Part shown: piece after piece, positions 1 to 7,379 of the stretch
Layout: every line of letters begins with the position of its first letter
Numbering within the stretch: position 1 is the stretch's first letter
Source: Litoribacter populi
GTDB lineage: Bacteria; Bacteroidota; Bacteroidia; Cytophagales; Cyclobacteriaceae
Length of the DNA: 64,000 nucleotides
Reading direction: 5' to 3'
NCBI RefSeq assembly: GCF_007483685.1
Contig: NZ_VMKN01000001.1
Span: 2,471,549 to 2,535,548 of the forward strand
Position numbers and translations under genes: made by a program
Notes under the pieces: generated by a model
Seen by the model: only the letters and a program-made list of their open reading frames with translations
Told to the model about the DNA's origin: nothing
Databases searched by the model: none

Positions 1-373
1 CTTTAATGACGAATGACGGGTACGGTTCTTAATCCTTCTGCTTTTACCTGGTAGCAGCGCCCTGCTTACTAGGCAAACCAAATAATATTCTGATAATTTA
101 CCAACACTTTTCTGACCTCTAACTTAGTATGACGTTTGATACGTCCTTCATCTTTTCCTCTGTCCCCTCCTTTGCCTCTCTTCCAAATCTTCGCGCTTGA
201 TTCTTTATTTTTTTTCCAAATATTAATTTTTACGTAGTATAACTAAAGTAAATTTTATATATTTAACATGTGGAACATCCAAGGCGATGCTTGATAGATA
301 TCATAACAACCTTAAATAAAAATTTTTAACCCTAAAACATATCATGATGATGGATAAAACTGAATCGAATGCA
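1..373. other. Left edge without recognisable gene
   Basis: No convincing coding region in either strand. The second half is AT-rich and probably holds the promoter of the TonB-domain lipoprotein that follows. I see no RNA gene or repeat here. Confidence 0.5.
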
Positions 374-835
374 ATGACGAAAAGTAAATTTTCATTTGGG
401 ATACCCTTGATGGCATTTTTGATGCTGGTATTCTCCTGTGCACCTGACGAGGACCATGAGTTGATCCTTGAGGAGGATACAAGCGGTGAATTAGCCCTTC
501 GCGCCTCCTCCGGAGAAGTTTTTGATGTTGTGGAAACCCCACCAACTCCTCCCGGGGGATATGAGGCATGGACCGCCTACCTCAGCCAAAATCTATCCTA
601 TCCTGAACAGGCAAAAAAGGAGGGAAAAGAAGGAACAGTATACGTATCCTTTGTGGTGGAAGTAGACGGATCTATACAAGGTGTCGAAATTCTCAGAGGA
701 ATTGGCGGTGGCTTGGATGAAGAAGCCCTGAGAGTCGTCAGAAACGCTCCCGATTGGGAGCCAGGTAAGCAAAAAGACCAGACAGTCAATGTAAGAATGA
801 GGGTGCCGATCAAGTTTAAATTGCCGGAGGCATAA
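374..835 (+). CDS. Lipoprotein with TonB C-terminal domain
   Basis: 153-residue protein from the ATG at 374; an upstream in-frame ATG at 344 would add ten polar residues before the signal peptide, so 374 is preferred. A hydrophobic signal ends in a lipobox with Cys22, followed by acidic residues (PDEDHE), as expected for a lipidated envelope protein. The last ~85 residues form a TonB C-terminal domain: YPEQAKKEGKEGTVYVSF, then a Gly-rich turn and a final strand (VRMRVPIKF). True TonB proteins are anchored by an inner-membrane helix and energise outer-membrane receptors; a lipid-anchored stand-alone domain is common in Bacteroidota but its partner is unknown. No exbB/exbD or receptor gene lies next to it. 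A perfect inverted repeat follows the stop codon. Confidence 0.85.
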   Translation: MTKSKFSFGIPLMAFLMLVFSCAPDEDHELILEEDTSGELALRASSGEVFDVVETPPTPPGGYEAWTAYLSQNLSYPEQAKKEGKEGTVYVSFVVEVDGSIQGVEILRGIGGGLDEEALRVVRNAPDWEPGKQKDQTVNVRMRVPIKFKLPEA

Positions 836-844
836 AAAAAAACT

Positions 845-902
845 GCCACAAAGGCCCGAAGGCGCAAAGTTTAAATTCTTTGCGCCTTCACGTCTTGGTG
901 TC
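845..902. repeat. REP-like palindrome, possible terminator
   Basis: Two ~25-base arms (845-869 and 878-902) face each other. The inner 12 bases of each arm (858-869 and 878-889) are perfectly complementary around an 8-base AT spacer. It starts ten bases after the TonB-domain stop and could end that transcript, although no clear T tract follows. Its arms belong to the dispersed family with cores like TTTGCGCCTTAGTGGC seen again at 2902-2944, 3453-3700 and 5729-5780. Confidence 0.7.
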
Positions 903-1414
903 AAGCAATAAAAATTAGTGCCTTCGCGCCTTAGGTACGCCATTTAGCGTGCGTTTATATATAAATATAGTTTATAACCCAGTATTATGAAAGGAATACA
1001 CAGACCAATTTGCCGTTCAGTCTGAAGCAGTCGGGAGGTATGCAACTGGAAACGGGTGTGTGCTGAGTTCCCGATGAGCGGTCATGTAAGCCGTAATGCA
1101 AATGAACCCAGTTAGGCTTCGTTACGCAACATTGCAGCGGTCAACCTTCCGAAGGTGGCGAAACCTGATACATAGCGGGAAGCAACGGCAACCTGCACCG
1201 CTATGGCTGCACGGAGTAAGATGGGATGGCGTGCATGACAAGGGGAACGCATGAAACTTGGGAAGGTCCCTAACGGCATCGGAGTGACCGCCGATGGACG
1301 AGGGATGCGGAGATGCCCATAGTACTGTCTGAGCTTCAGGACAACACAACCTGAAGGTAGGGAAGGGGCATTACTGCCGAAACAACTGTTTTAGATAACC
1401 AAAAGATTACAGAA

Positions 1415-2805
1415 TTGAAGAAGGAAAGTATTCAAAAGAGCGTACAAAATGAGATTATGGAGCTGTCGCAGAAAAAGCGCAAGGACATGGGCTCACAGGA
1501 AAGGTCAAGACTGTTATACCTGAAACTATATCAGAAAGCCAAGCAGGACAAGGACTATAGGTTCTATGTTCTCTATGACAAGATTTTTCTGGACTATGTA
1601 CTGGAACATTCCTACAGGAAATGTAAATCCAAGGGAGGCAGTGCAGGCATAGACGGGATGACCTTTGAAGCCGTGGAGAAATATGGGCGCGAGAAGTTCC
1701 TTTCCGAAATAAAGGAGGAACTGAGGACGCGCACCTACAAACCGCAGGCGGTAAAACGGGTGTGGATAGAGAAAGAGAATGGGGGCCAGCGTCCCCTTGG
1801 GATACCGACAATCAGGGACAGGTCGTACAACGGGCCTGCCTGATAGTGGTAGAGCCGATATTCGAGGCTGACTTTGACGAATCGTCGCACGGTTTCAGAC
1901 CGAAGCGCTCAGTAAAGACCGCCATTACCGAGATCAAGGAGAACCTGAAAAAGGGGATGCACGATGTCTATGATGCGGACCTGAGCAAATACTTCGACAC
2001 AATCCCACATGACAAACTCATGGTGGCCCTGAGGGAAAGGATTGCGGATCCGAGGGTTCTGCACCTCATCAAGCTATGGCTGAAAGCGCCGATAGCCGAG
2101 GATGACGGCAGGTTCACGGGAGGCAGGAAAAACTCAAAGGGTACACCGCAGGGAGGGGTAATATCCCCTCTGCTGGCCAATATCTACATGAACCTTCTGG
2201 ACAGGATTGTCCGAAAGGCAGATGGGTATTTTGCCAGACAGGGTATAAAAATGATCAGATATGCGGACGACTTCATCCTGATGGGTCAGCATATAGGTCA
2301 GGGAGCACTGGAAAAGGTATACGGGTATCTGGATCGGATGGAACTGACCATCAACAAGGAAAAGAGCAAGATGGTAAAGGCCAAGGAGTCACCGTTCGAC
2401 TTCCTCGGCTTTACCGTCAGGTACGACAAAAGCATTATCTACAAGGGGAGCAGGTTCTGGAACATACTGCCAAAACCCCAGTCCCAAAAGAAGATAAGGC
2501 AGAAAATCAACGCCAAGCTCAAAAAGATCGGCCACTACAAGGCGGAAGATGTCGTCAAAGAACTCAACCCGATAATAAGGGGCTGGACCAACAACTATAG
2601 GATTGAGGGGGTGAGCTATACGCAGGTGCCGTTCAAAAAGCTGAACGATTACCTGAGAAAACGGATAGGTCGCTTCTACAACCGAAAAAGCCAGAGGAAA
2701 TCACGCCTATATGGTCAGGAGGCATACGAACTGCTTACCAAGCAATACGGTCTGGTGGTTCCTTATGTGAACTCTGGAATAAGGCCTGTGAATGCCCAAA
2801 GATGA
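1415..2805 (+). pseudogene. ltrA: Group II intron RT/maturase, frameshifted
   Basis: Two overlapping reading frames make one protein of about 460 residues. The first part (TTG start at 1415) holds the N-terminal RT blocks and ends its true match at IPTIRDR. The second continues from about 1822 with VVQRACLIVVEPIFEADF, which normally follows directly. One base is missing near 1820-1822 (ACAGGTCG where a third G is expected). The rest is intact: SHGFRPKRS, TPQGGVISPLLANI, the catalytic YADD (2260-2271) and a maturase X-domain region (GWTNNYR). The C terminus ends soon after domain X and has no HNH endonuclease motif, so it is of the endonuclease-minus kind. A sequencing error cannot be ruled out. 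Confidence 0.85.
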
Positions 2806-2816
2806 ACTTCGGCAGG

Positions 2817-2850
2817 AAAGCCGTATGCGGGAAAACCGCACGTACGGTTT
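2817..2850 (+). ncRNA. Group II intron domain V
   Basis: A 34-base hairpin with the signature AGCCGTATGCGG ... CCGCACGTACGGTT. The AGC triad, two-base bulge and apical GAAA-type loop match the catalytic core of group II ribozymes. It sits 11 bases after the maturase stop codon, the expected place. Confidence 0.9.
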
Positions 2851-2901
2851 GACGAGGGGGTTGGTCAGGGTCAAAATCAGACCCTGACCACTCTACTCTA
2901 C

Positions 2902-2944
2902 TGGCAAGGAATAAAACTTAGTGCCTTCGCGCCTTAGTGGCAAG
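2902..2944. repeat. Repeat unit downstream of intron
   Basis: This stretch carries AACTTAGTGCCTTCGCGCC followed by TTAGTGGCAAG. It nearly duplicates the sequence just upstream of the intron (911-935), so the intron sits within one block of this repeat family. It abuts the AT-rich leader of the GxxExxY gene. Confidence 0.7.
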
Positions 2945-3047
2945 AAAAAAAAAAATTAAACCCCTCATATCCATCAAAATATTTTTTTCACTAATTTACC
3001 TCAGTATTAGCGAGTTATTTTTTATTCATTTTTTTAAGAATCGTGGT

Positions 3048-3440
3048 ATGGAATTTTTAGATCTAACAGAAAGAGAGGAGATAATAGGAAAAGCGATTGT
3101 AAACGCCGCTTACAATATTCACAAAGAGCTTGGTCCTGGACTTTTAGAAAGGGTTTATGAGGTGTGCTTAGCCCATGAATTAAGAAAAGCCGGATGGATT
3201 GTAAAAAAGCAGGTAACAATACCCATAGTTTATGATGGAATTTATTTTGATGAGGGATTAAGGCTGGATTTACTAGTTGAGGATTTAGTAATTATAGAAT
3301 TAAAAGCTGTAGATGCCGTAAATCCTGTTTGGGAAGCCCAGATTATAAGTCACCTTAAACTTACAAAGCTCAACCTAGGATATCTAATAAATTTCAATGT
3401 TCCCCTCATAAAAAACGGCATAAGAAGATTTAAAAGGTGA
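3048..3440 (+). CDS. GxxExxY family protein (PD-(D/E)XK nuclease-like)
   Basis: 130 residues from ATG 3048, the usual length of the family. The open frame reaches upstream into repeat DNA with a start-like codon at 2937, but that extension is low-complexity and not family-like. The name-giving motif is G31-LLE34-RV-Y37. A nuclease-like core follows: an Asp in RLDLLV and ELK (IIELKAV), matching the D...ExK pattern of the PDDEXK_3 family. The biochemical role of these proteins is not established. The gene has REP-like palindromes on both sides (845-902 and 3453-3540), and the upstream block has been invaded by the group II intron. It may be part of a repeat-spreading unit; that is inference only. 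Confidence 0.85.
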   Translation: MEFLDLTEREEIIGKAIVNAAYNIHKELGPGLLERVYEVCLAHELRKAGWIVKKQVTIPIVYDGIYFDEGLRLDLLVEDLVIIELKAVDAVNPVWEAQIISHLKLTKLNLGYLINFNVPLIKNGIRRFKR

Positions 3441-3452
3441 TTCCTTACAGTA

Positions 3453-3540
3453 GCCACAAAGGTCCAAAGGCGCGAAGGGGTTCCTATTTTAACGATAATT
3501 AGTGCCTACTAACATTTCATTTCTTTGCGTCTTAGTGGCC
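3453..3540. repeat. REP-like block after GxxExxY gene
   Basis: It begins 13 bases after the stop codon with GCCACAAAGGTCCAAAGGCG and ends with TTTGCGTCTTAGTGGCC. The first half is a near copy, and the second half the reverse complement, of the arms at 845-902. So the same kind of divergent palindrome flanks the gene on both sides. Confidence 0.65.
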
Positions 3541-3700
3541 ATTAACCTTCAATTCCTTTAGTCTTAGCGCCATAGTGGCTATCCACCTTTCATTCCTTTG
3601 GGTCTTAGCGCCTTAGTGGCCACTAACTTTTAATTCCTTTGAGTCTTAGCGCCTTAGTGGCTAAAAATTAAATTCTTAGCGCCTTCCCGCCTTTGTGGCC
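3541..3700. repeat. ~40-bp imperfect tandem repeat
   Basis: Four successive units of 38-41 bases, each ending in a variant of TCTTAGCGCCTTAGTGGC, at about 3541-3580, 3581-3620, 3621-3661 and 3662-3700. Units differ at several positions. The last unit overlaps the 3' end of the CHY zinc-finger gene on the other strand. There are no unique spacers, so this is not a CRISPR array. Confidence 0.8.
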
Positions 3701-4134
3701 ATTCCTTTTTCCGCAACTTCAAAGTACAAATGATAGTGGTTACTACACCCCGGATTAAAACTCGCTTCGCACTTCGGGCAGGTATTGTTTGAATCCATGT
3801 ATTCCTGAATGGTCAGTTCATGGCCACAAGCCCCGCAGAGAATCGCCTTTTCGTCAAACTCCCCTACCGGCCACACCTCATGTTCATGGTCAGCCTCTTC
3901 CTCATGACAGGAAAAGCAGGGATAATACTTGTCGCAGCACTTGAACTTGATCGCAATGATATCCAGTTCCGAATGCCAGTGCACACAGCGGGTCTGGTTG
4001 TCGACGGATTTCCCGAAGACATTGACACCGCCGATTTTGACCAGATTGAATACTTCAGGTTCACTTTCCTGGGCAAAGGCATTGCCTATGGAAAATAGGA
4101 ACAGGAAAAGAAGGGGAAAAAGGGTTTTATACAT
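3676..4134 (-). CDS. Secreted CHY zinc-finger protein
   Basis: 152 residues. A clear signal peptide (hydrophobic core, NAFAQ cleavage region) precedes a CHY-type zinc-binding domain: CVHWHSELDIIAIKF, CCDKYYPCFSCHEEEADH, then CGACGHE, CPKC and CSNHYHLYF. CHY domains bind several zinc ions through Cys/His clusters; bacterial members are usually short and cytoplasmic, so export is unusual. The last eight residues (MATKAGRR) are encoded by the intergenic repeat at 3662-3700, which also supplies the stop codon. The repeat therefore appears to have replaced or extended the original C terminus. The target of the protein is unknown. No partner gene is adjacent. Confidence 0.8.
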   Translation of the reverse strand: MYKTLFPLLFLFLFSIGNAFAQESEPEVFNLVKIGGVNVFGKSVDNQTRCVHWHSELDIIAIKFKCCDKYYPCFSCHEEEADHEHEVWPVGEFDEKAILCGACGHELTIQEYMDSNNTCPKCEASFNPGCSNHYHLYFEVAEKGMATKAGRR

Positions 4135-4330
4135 GCTGTACTAGGTTTTCGAAAGCAAAAGTACGGAATTTAAAGCAAGCGCCCCAGGCTTTATAAATAT
4201 CGTCATTCCAAGTAATCACCCTCCTTAGCTCACCAAACAGTATTAAGTTTACCGAACGGCTACGTCCGAGTTATTGAAGAGTAAGTGATCGGTAACTGAC
4301 ATTGGTGAGCACCGAGAGAGGAAACTTAAA

Positions 4331-5431
4331 TCATTTTCTCAAACCTTCAAAAAATTCCTTTTTATACCCAGGATGAACCTTCTCAATCGTACCTTGCTCA
4401 TCCACAAGATAAAAAATGGGATAACCATTGACCCCATAAGCCTTACCGAGACCTTCGGTCCCCAAGAGTACGGGGAAATCCACGTTAAAGTTTCCTAGGT
4501 AAGTCTCCATTTCTTCTTTAACATCCACTGGATTTACATAAAGCATCTTCCTATCTTCAGCCAACTGGAATCCTGGTTCCGAGAAATGGTTTAAGGCCCT
4601 CTTGCAGGCCCCACATCTGATCATGGAGAAATTAAGCAACAGCTTTTGACCTGCATAGTCCTCCAATTTAACCGTTTGCCCCTCCAGGTCAAGAAGCTCA
4701 AATTCTGGCGCCTTCTCCCCTTCCTTGAGCAGACTGCGTTTTTCCCTGTCTTTGTAAAGCTTGGAAATGTAATCTTCTGGCTGGGTATAGACCAGTTCCC
4801 TTGGTTCCCGCTGCAATTCATAATCCCAGAACTGATAAGAAATGTTCTGGGCAAGAATACCGTCAATGTAATTCCTCCGCTCAAAATGTGTTACTAGAAA
4901 ATTATTCGGATTAATGAAAATATGCTGTTCAGTATATATGGATTTTCTGTCCACAATCGTATCATTTTCAATCTGATAATAATCCAAAAGTTTTATTTCA
5001 TCTATCAAGGTATCCTTCACATATTCCCATTCCTCGTTTTTAAGAAATGAAATAGGTGAAAAACTGTATGCCAAACTCTCCGTCAAATCCCGCTCGTTTT
5101 TCTCAAGGTCCTTAGATGTATAAATTGTTACCGTGTTATTCTCATGATTTATAAGTTTATATTCATTATCCAAAAACACAGCATCACTATTTTGAGGTCT
5201 TCTATCGATGTAATCATACCCAAAAGGAGCTTTCTCATTTCTTATATACTCTCCTGAACCTGCAACAGTATCTGCAATACCCATCGAGATAGGCCAAAGG
5301 GATGTGTAGGAATATGAAATATAGGCTGATTGAGAAAGCTGAGCTTTTGCTTTATTCAGAACCTGCTCCGAGGAATCTTGGCAGGCCGATAAAGAAATAA
5401 TGATTAAAACTGGTATAAGTAGATTTTTCAT
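4331..5431 (-). CDS. Lipoprotein with TlpA-like thioredoxin domain
   Basis: 366 residues. The signal peptide ends in a lipobox with Cys17. The middle ~210 residues resemble the outer-membrane-lipoprotein N-domains that often precede redoxin domains in Bacteroidota and have no clear function. From about residue 234 a TlpA/AhpC-type thioredoxin fold begins (GEKAPEFELLDLEG), with active-site CGAC at 273-276 and the cis-Pro region (GYPIFYLVD) near 338. Such proteins act as periplasmic thiol oxidoreductases, commonly in cytochrome c maturation or protein disulfide reduction. It stands alone, with noncoding DNA on both sides, so its specific partner cannot be named. Confidence 0.85.
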   Translation of the reverse strand: MKNLLIPVLIIISLSACQDSSEQVLNKAKAQLSQSAYISYSYTSLWPISMGIADTVAGSGEYIRNEKAPFGYDYIDRRPQNSDAVFLDNEYKLINHENNTVTIYTSKDLEKNERDLTESLAYSFSPISFLKNEEWEYVKDTLIDEIKLLDYYQIENDTIVDRKSIYTEQHIFINPNNFLVTHFERRNYIDGILAQNISYQFWDYELQREPRELVYTQPEDYISKLYKDREKRSLLKEGEKAPEFELLDLEGQTVKLEDYAGQKLLLNFSMIRCGACKRALNHFSEPGFQLAEDRKMLYVNPVDVKEEMETYLGNFNVDFPVLLGTEGLGKAYGVNGYPIFYLVDEQGTIEKVHPGYKKEFFEGLRK

Positions 5432-5815
5432 GGCTTACAATAATAACTAAACTACAAGTTAATGAAATTTAGGATATATCTAATAACTATGCTATAAACT
5501 CTTATTAAATTGTTACAGTAGTTGGTGCTTAATCCCGAACTAATTTCTCTAATGCTCTTAGAGCAAATTCCATTCTTATGGTCAGTTTTAATTATATTTC
5601 CAAATGCCTCTATTTAAGATCGTTCTCAAACCATCCCAAGAATTTCTTCTTAAACAGAATACTTATCTTTCACTCACACTTAGCTTAGACTAAGTACAAG
5701 GAAACCTCCCTCTCCATTTCATTTTCTTGCCAATAAGGCGCTAAGAATGTCACCTTTGCGCCTTAGGGTCTTTGTGGCCAGATCTCCTCTCTCACTGCTC
5801 CAGGCCCAACGCTCC
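5432..5815. other. Intergenic region, AT-rich
   Basis: No supported gene. The right part carries a copy of the TTTGCGCCTTAGG repeat family (5729-5780). The left part probably holds the promoter of the TlpA-like lipoprotein. Confidence 0.5.
5729..5780. repeat. REP-like repeat copy
   Basis: It reads GCCAATAAGGCGCTAAG, then CTTTGCGCCTTAGGGTC and TTTGTGGCC. The two halves are in opposite orientation and can form a hairpin, like the copies around the GxxExxY gene. It lies 3' of the exported methyltransferase gene and may serve as its terminator. Confidence 0.6.
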
Positions 5816-6361
5816 CTACTCCACCGTCCAATAATACACCTCATGCTCCCTCCCGTCCTCCAGGGTCACCTTCCGGATTTTCTCCGGCTCCCAATCCCCC
5901 ATATCAAAACGATGGGAGATCACACGGGTACCTTTGGGAAGCTGCTGTATTATAGGCCTTAACTTCAGGTTAATATCCGGGAATAAATACAAGACCAGAA
6001 CTGTCGCTTCCGAAAAGTCCATCTCAAACAGATCCCCTTGAACAAAAGTCACTAAATCTTCCACTCCCATTTCCCGGGCATTAGAATTTGCCTCACTTAC
6101 CAGATCGGCATCTATCTCCACTCCTACGGCTTTTATTCCATATCTCACAGCAGCCTCGATGGGAATTCTTCCGTCCCCCGAACCCAAATCGTAAAGAACA
6201 TCACCCTCCTGAATTTCGGACAACTCAAGGATTATATTCACGACTTCATCAGGGGTCGCCACGAAAGGCACCAGGTCCGAAAAACCCGGAGTTTCGCCCT
6301 GTGCCCATACAGATTGAAAACTTATAAGCAAAACCAATAGGCATAACACATTCTTTCCCAT
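5816..6361 (-). CDS. Exported class I SAM-dependent methyltransferase
   Basis: 181 residues from the ATG at 6361. An earlier in-frame ATG (6412) adds 17 charged residues and is less likely. The N terminus MGKNVLCLLVLLISFQSVWAQ is a good signal peptide. It is followed by a Rossmann-type methyltransferase: motif I YDLGSGDGRIPI, an acidic residue ending strand 2 (VGVEID) and QGDLFEMDF as motif II. The fold resembles DOT1/protein-lysine-methyltransferase-like proteins. A SAM-dependent enzyme outside the cytoplasm is odd because SAM is not known to be available there. The hydrophobic N terminus may instead be an uncleaved membrane anchor facing the cytoplasm. Substrate unknown. Confidence 0.8.
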   Translation of the reverse strand: MGKNVLCLLVLLISFQSVWAQGETPGFSDLVPFVATPDEVVNIILELSEIQEGDVLYDLGSGDGRIPIEAAVRYGIKAVGVEIDADLVSEANSNAREMGVEDLVTFVQGDLFEMDFSEATVLVLYLFPDINLKLRPIIQQLPKGTRVISHRFDMGDWEPEKIRKVTLEDGREHEVYYWTVE

Positions 6362-6430
6362 CTCATATTTAAAATATCTTTCAAAGGGTATAGTAGCTTT
6401 TGGCAGTTTCATTTCATTAAGTTACTATTT

Positions 6431-6597
6431 ATATTATTAAATATGTTTATCCACAATAGCACCAGTAAGCCATTGAAGCTGCCAGAATCCTGTTCTGCTG
6501 CTAGGATGGAGCTTTCTTCGGTCATCGGTCTTCGGTCCCACTAAACAAAGGAAAATTGGCAACTGCCATCATTGCGGATATTTATATTATTAAATAT
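6431..6597. mobile_element. MITE-like element, copy 1
   Basis: A ~167-base noncoding element with imperfect ~40-base terminal inverted repeats: the left end contains ATCCACAATAGCACCAGTAAG and the right end, read in reverse, ATCCGCAATGATGGCAGTTGCC. An identical AT-rich 14-mer, ATATTATTAAATAT, sits at both outer edges. A diverged second copy lies at 18796-18988. It has no ORF, so movement would need a transposase from elsewhere. It sits between two minus-strand genes. Confidence 0.7.
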
Positions 6598-6650
6598 GAG
6601 GAGTCAGGGTTAAAATTGTAAAATCTGGAATGCCTGATGGAATTGCAAGG

Positions 6651-7259
6651 TTATTTAATTATCGTCCTGAAAGTCAAATTTACCCTTGGCTTATTAATGA
6701 GTTTGGTTGGTGGTAGGCGGTGTAGCCAGAAGGTTTGGGTGGTGCCTTTCATGATTAGGAGGCTGCCATGTTCCAGAACAAGGGAGATTTTTTCTTGGGT
6801 CTCTTTGTGCTTGAAGGCAAATTTCCGCTCAGCACCAAAACTCAGCGAACCTATGGCCCCATCCTTTTTGAGGTCCTTTTCCCCGTCACTATGCCAGGCC
6901 ATCCCCTCATCTCCGCTATGATACAGGTTAAGCAAACAGGAATTAAAGGTTTCTCCCGTTTCTCTTTCGATGACGGCCTTTAACTCCAACAATTCTTTTG
7001 TCCAAGGTAGTGCATGTTTTGTGACGTTAGAGTAGGTATATTCGAACGGTTCATCACCATACCAGGCTACCTTGCGTTTGGTTACGATGATTTTCCCGAA
7101 AATCACCGCTTCGTCATTTCTCCATTCAATCGTGTTTAACAGTCGCTCTAAGTAATGATTGGCTTCATTGGTAGTGAATAACTTACCGTAATAATTAACT
7201 GTCCCATCTTTAGGCAGCCAATTCCTGCTTTTGTCCATGTGATCTCTAAATAAATCCAT
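6651..7259 (-). CDS. alkB: AlkB-like 2-oxoglutarate/Fe(II) dioxygenase
   Basis: 202 residues, the size of ALKBH2-type bacterial AlkB homologs. Visible motifs: the iron-binding HxD at His123 and Asp125 (AWHSDGEKDL), the distal His180 (LHRLPP) and the 2-oxoglutarate-binding RxNLTFR (Arg192 and Arg198). The family removes alkyl groups from DNA or RNA bases by oxidative demethylation, using Fe(II), oxygen and 2-oxoglutarate. The gene is alone, with a terminator 60 bases upstream separating it from the DUF4394 gene and a MITE-like element downstream. No ada or alkA lies nearby. Confidence 0.93.
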   Translation of the reverse strand: MDLFRDHMDKSRNWLPKDGTVNYYGKLFTTNEANHYLERLLNTIEWRNDEAVIFGKIIVTKRKVAWYGDEPFEYTYSNVTKHALPWTKELLELKAVIERETGETFNSCLLNLYHSGDEGMAWHSDGEKDLKKDGAIGSLSFGAERKFAFKHKETQEKISLVLEHGSLLIMKGTTQTFWLHRLPPTKLINKPRVNLTFRTIIK

Positions 7260-7320
7260 ACATCATTAAGTATAGTTTCATACCCTGATAAACATTTTCT
7301 TATTGACATTGATTTCATTA

Positions 7321-7352
7321 AAAAAGCCATCCCTACAGCGGGATGGCTTTTT
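7321..7352 (-). terminator. Rho-independent terminator
   Basis: A perfect 13-base stem (AAAAAGCCATCCC / GGGATGGCTTTTT) around a 6-base loop. It lies 28 bases past the DUF4394 stop codon and is flanked by A and T tracts, so it could work in both directions. Confidence 0.9.
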
Positions 7353-7379
7353 CCTTACACTAAAGCAAACACCCATTCT

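Larger units (their letters stand above)
949..2901 (+). mobile_element. Group II intron
   Basis: The element starts with GTGCG (949-953), matching the group II 5' consensus GUGYG. It has ~460 bases of structured, ORF-free sequence, then a reverse transcriptase/maturase gene, a domain V hairpin (2817-2850) and a domain VI-like stem with complementary arms TGGTCAGGGT / ACCCTGACCA, ending in ...CTCTAC at about 2901. It lies inside intergenic repeat DNA: similar sequence (TTAGTGCCTTCGCGCCTTAG) occurs just before and just after it. The 3' end is well supported. The 5' end rests on one short match and could be off; another GTGTG occurs near 1057. The maturase frame is broken, so mobility probably needs a protein from another copy. 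Confidence 0.85.

Noticed and set aside
593-943. Minus-strand frames across the TonB-domain gene and the palindrome
   Set aside because: Shadow of the plus-strand gene and of repeat DNA.
3541-3700. CRISPR array
   Set aside because: Units of ~40 bases follow each other without unique spacers and vary inside; no cas genes nearby.
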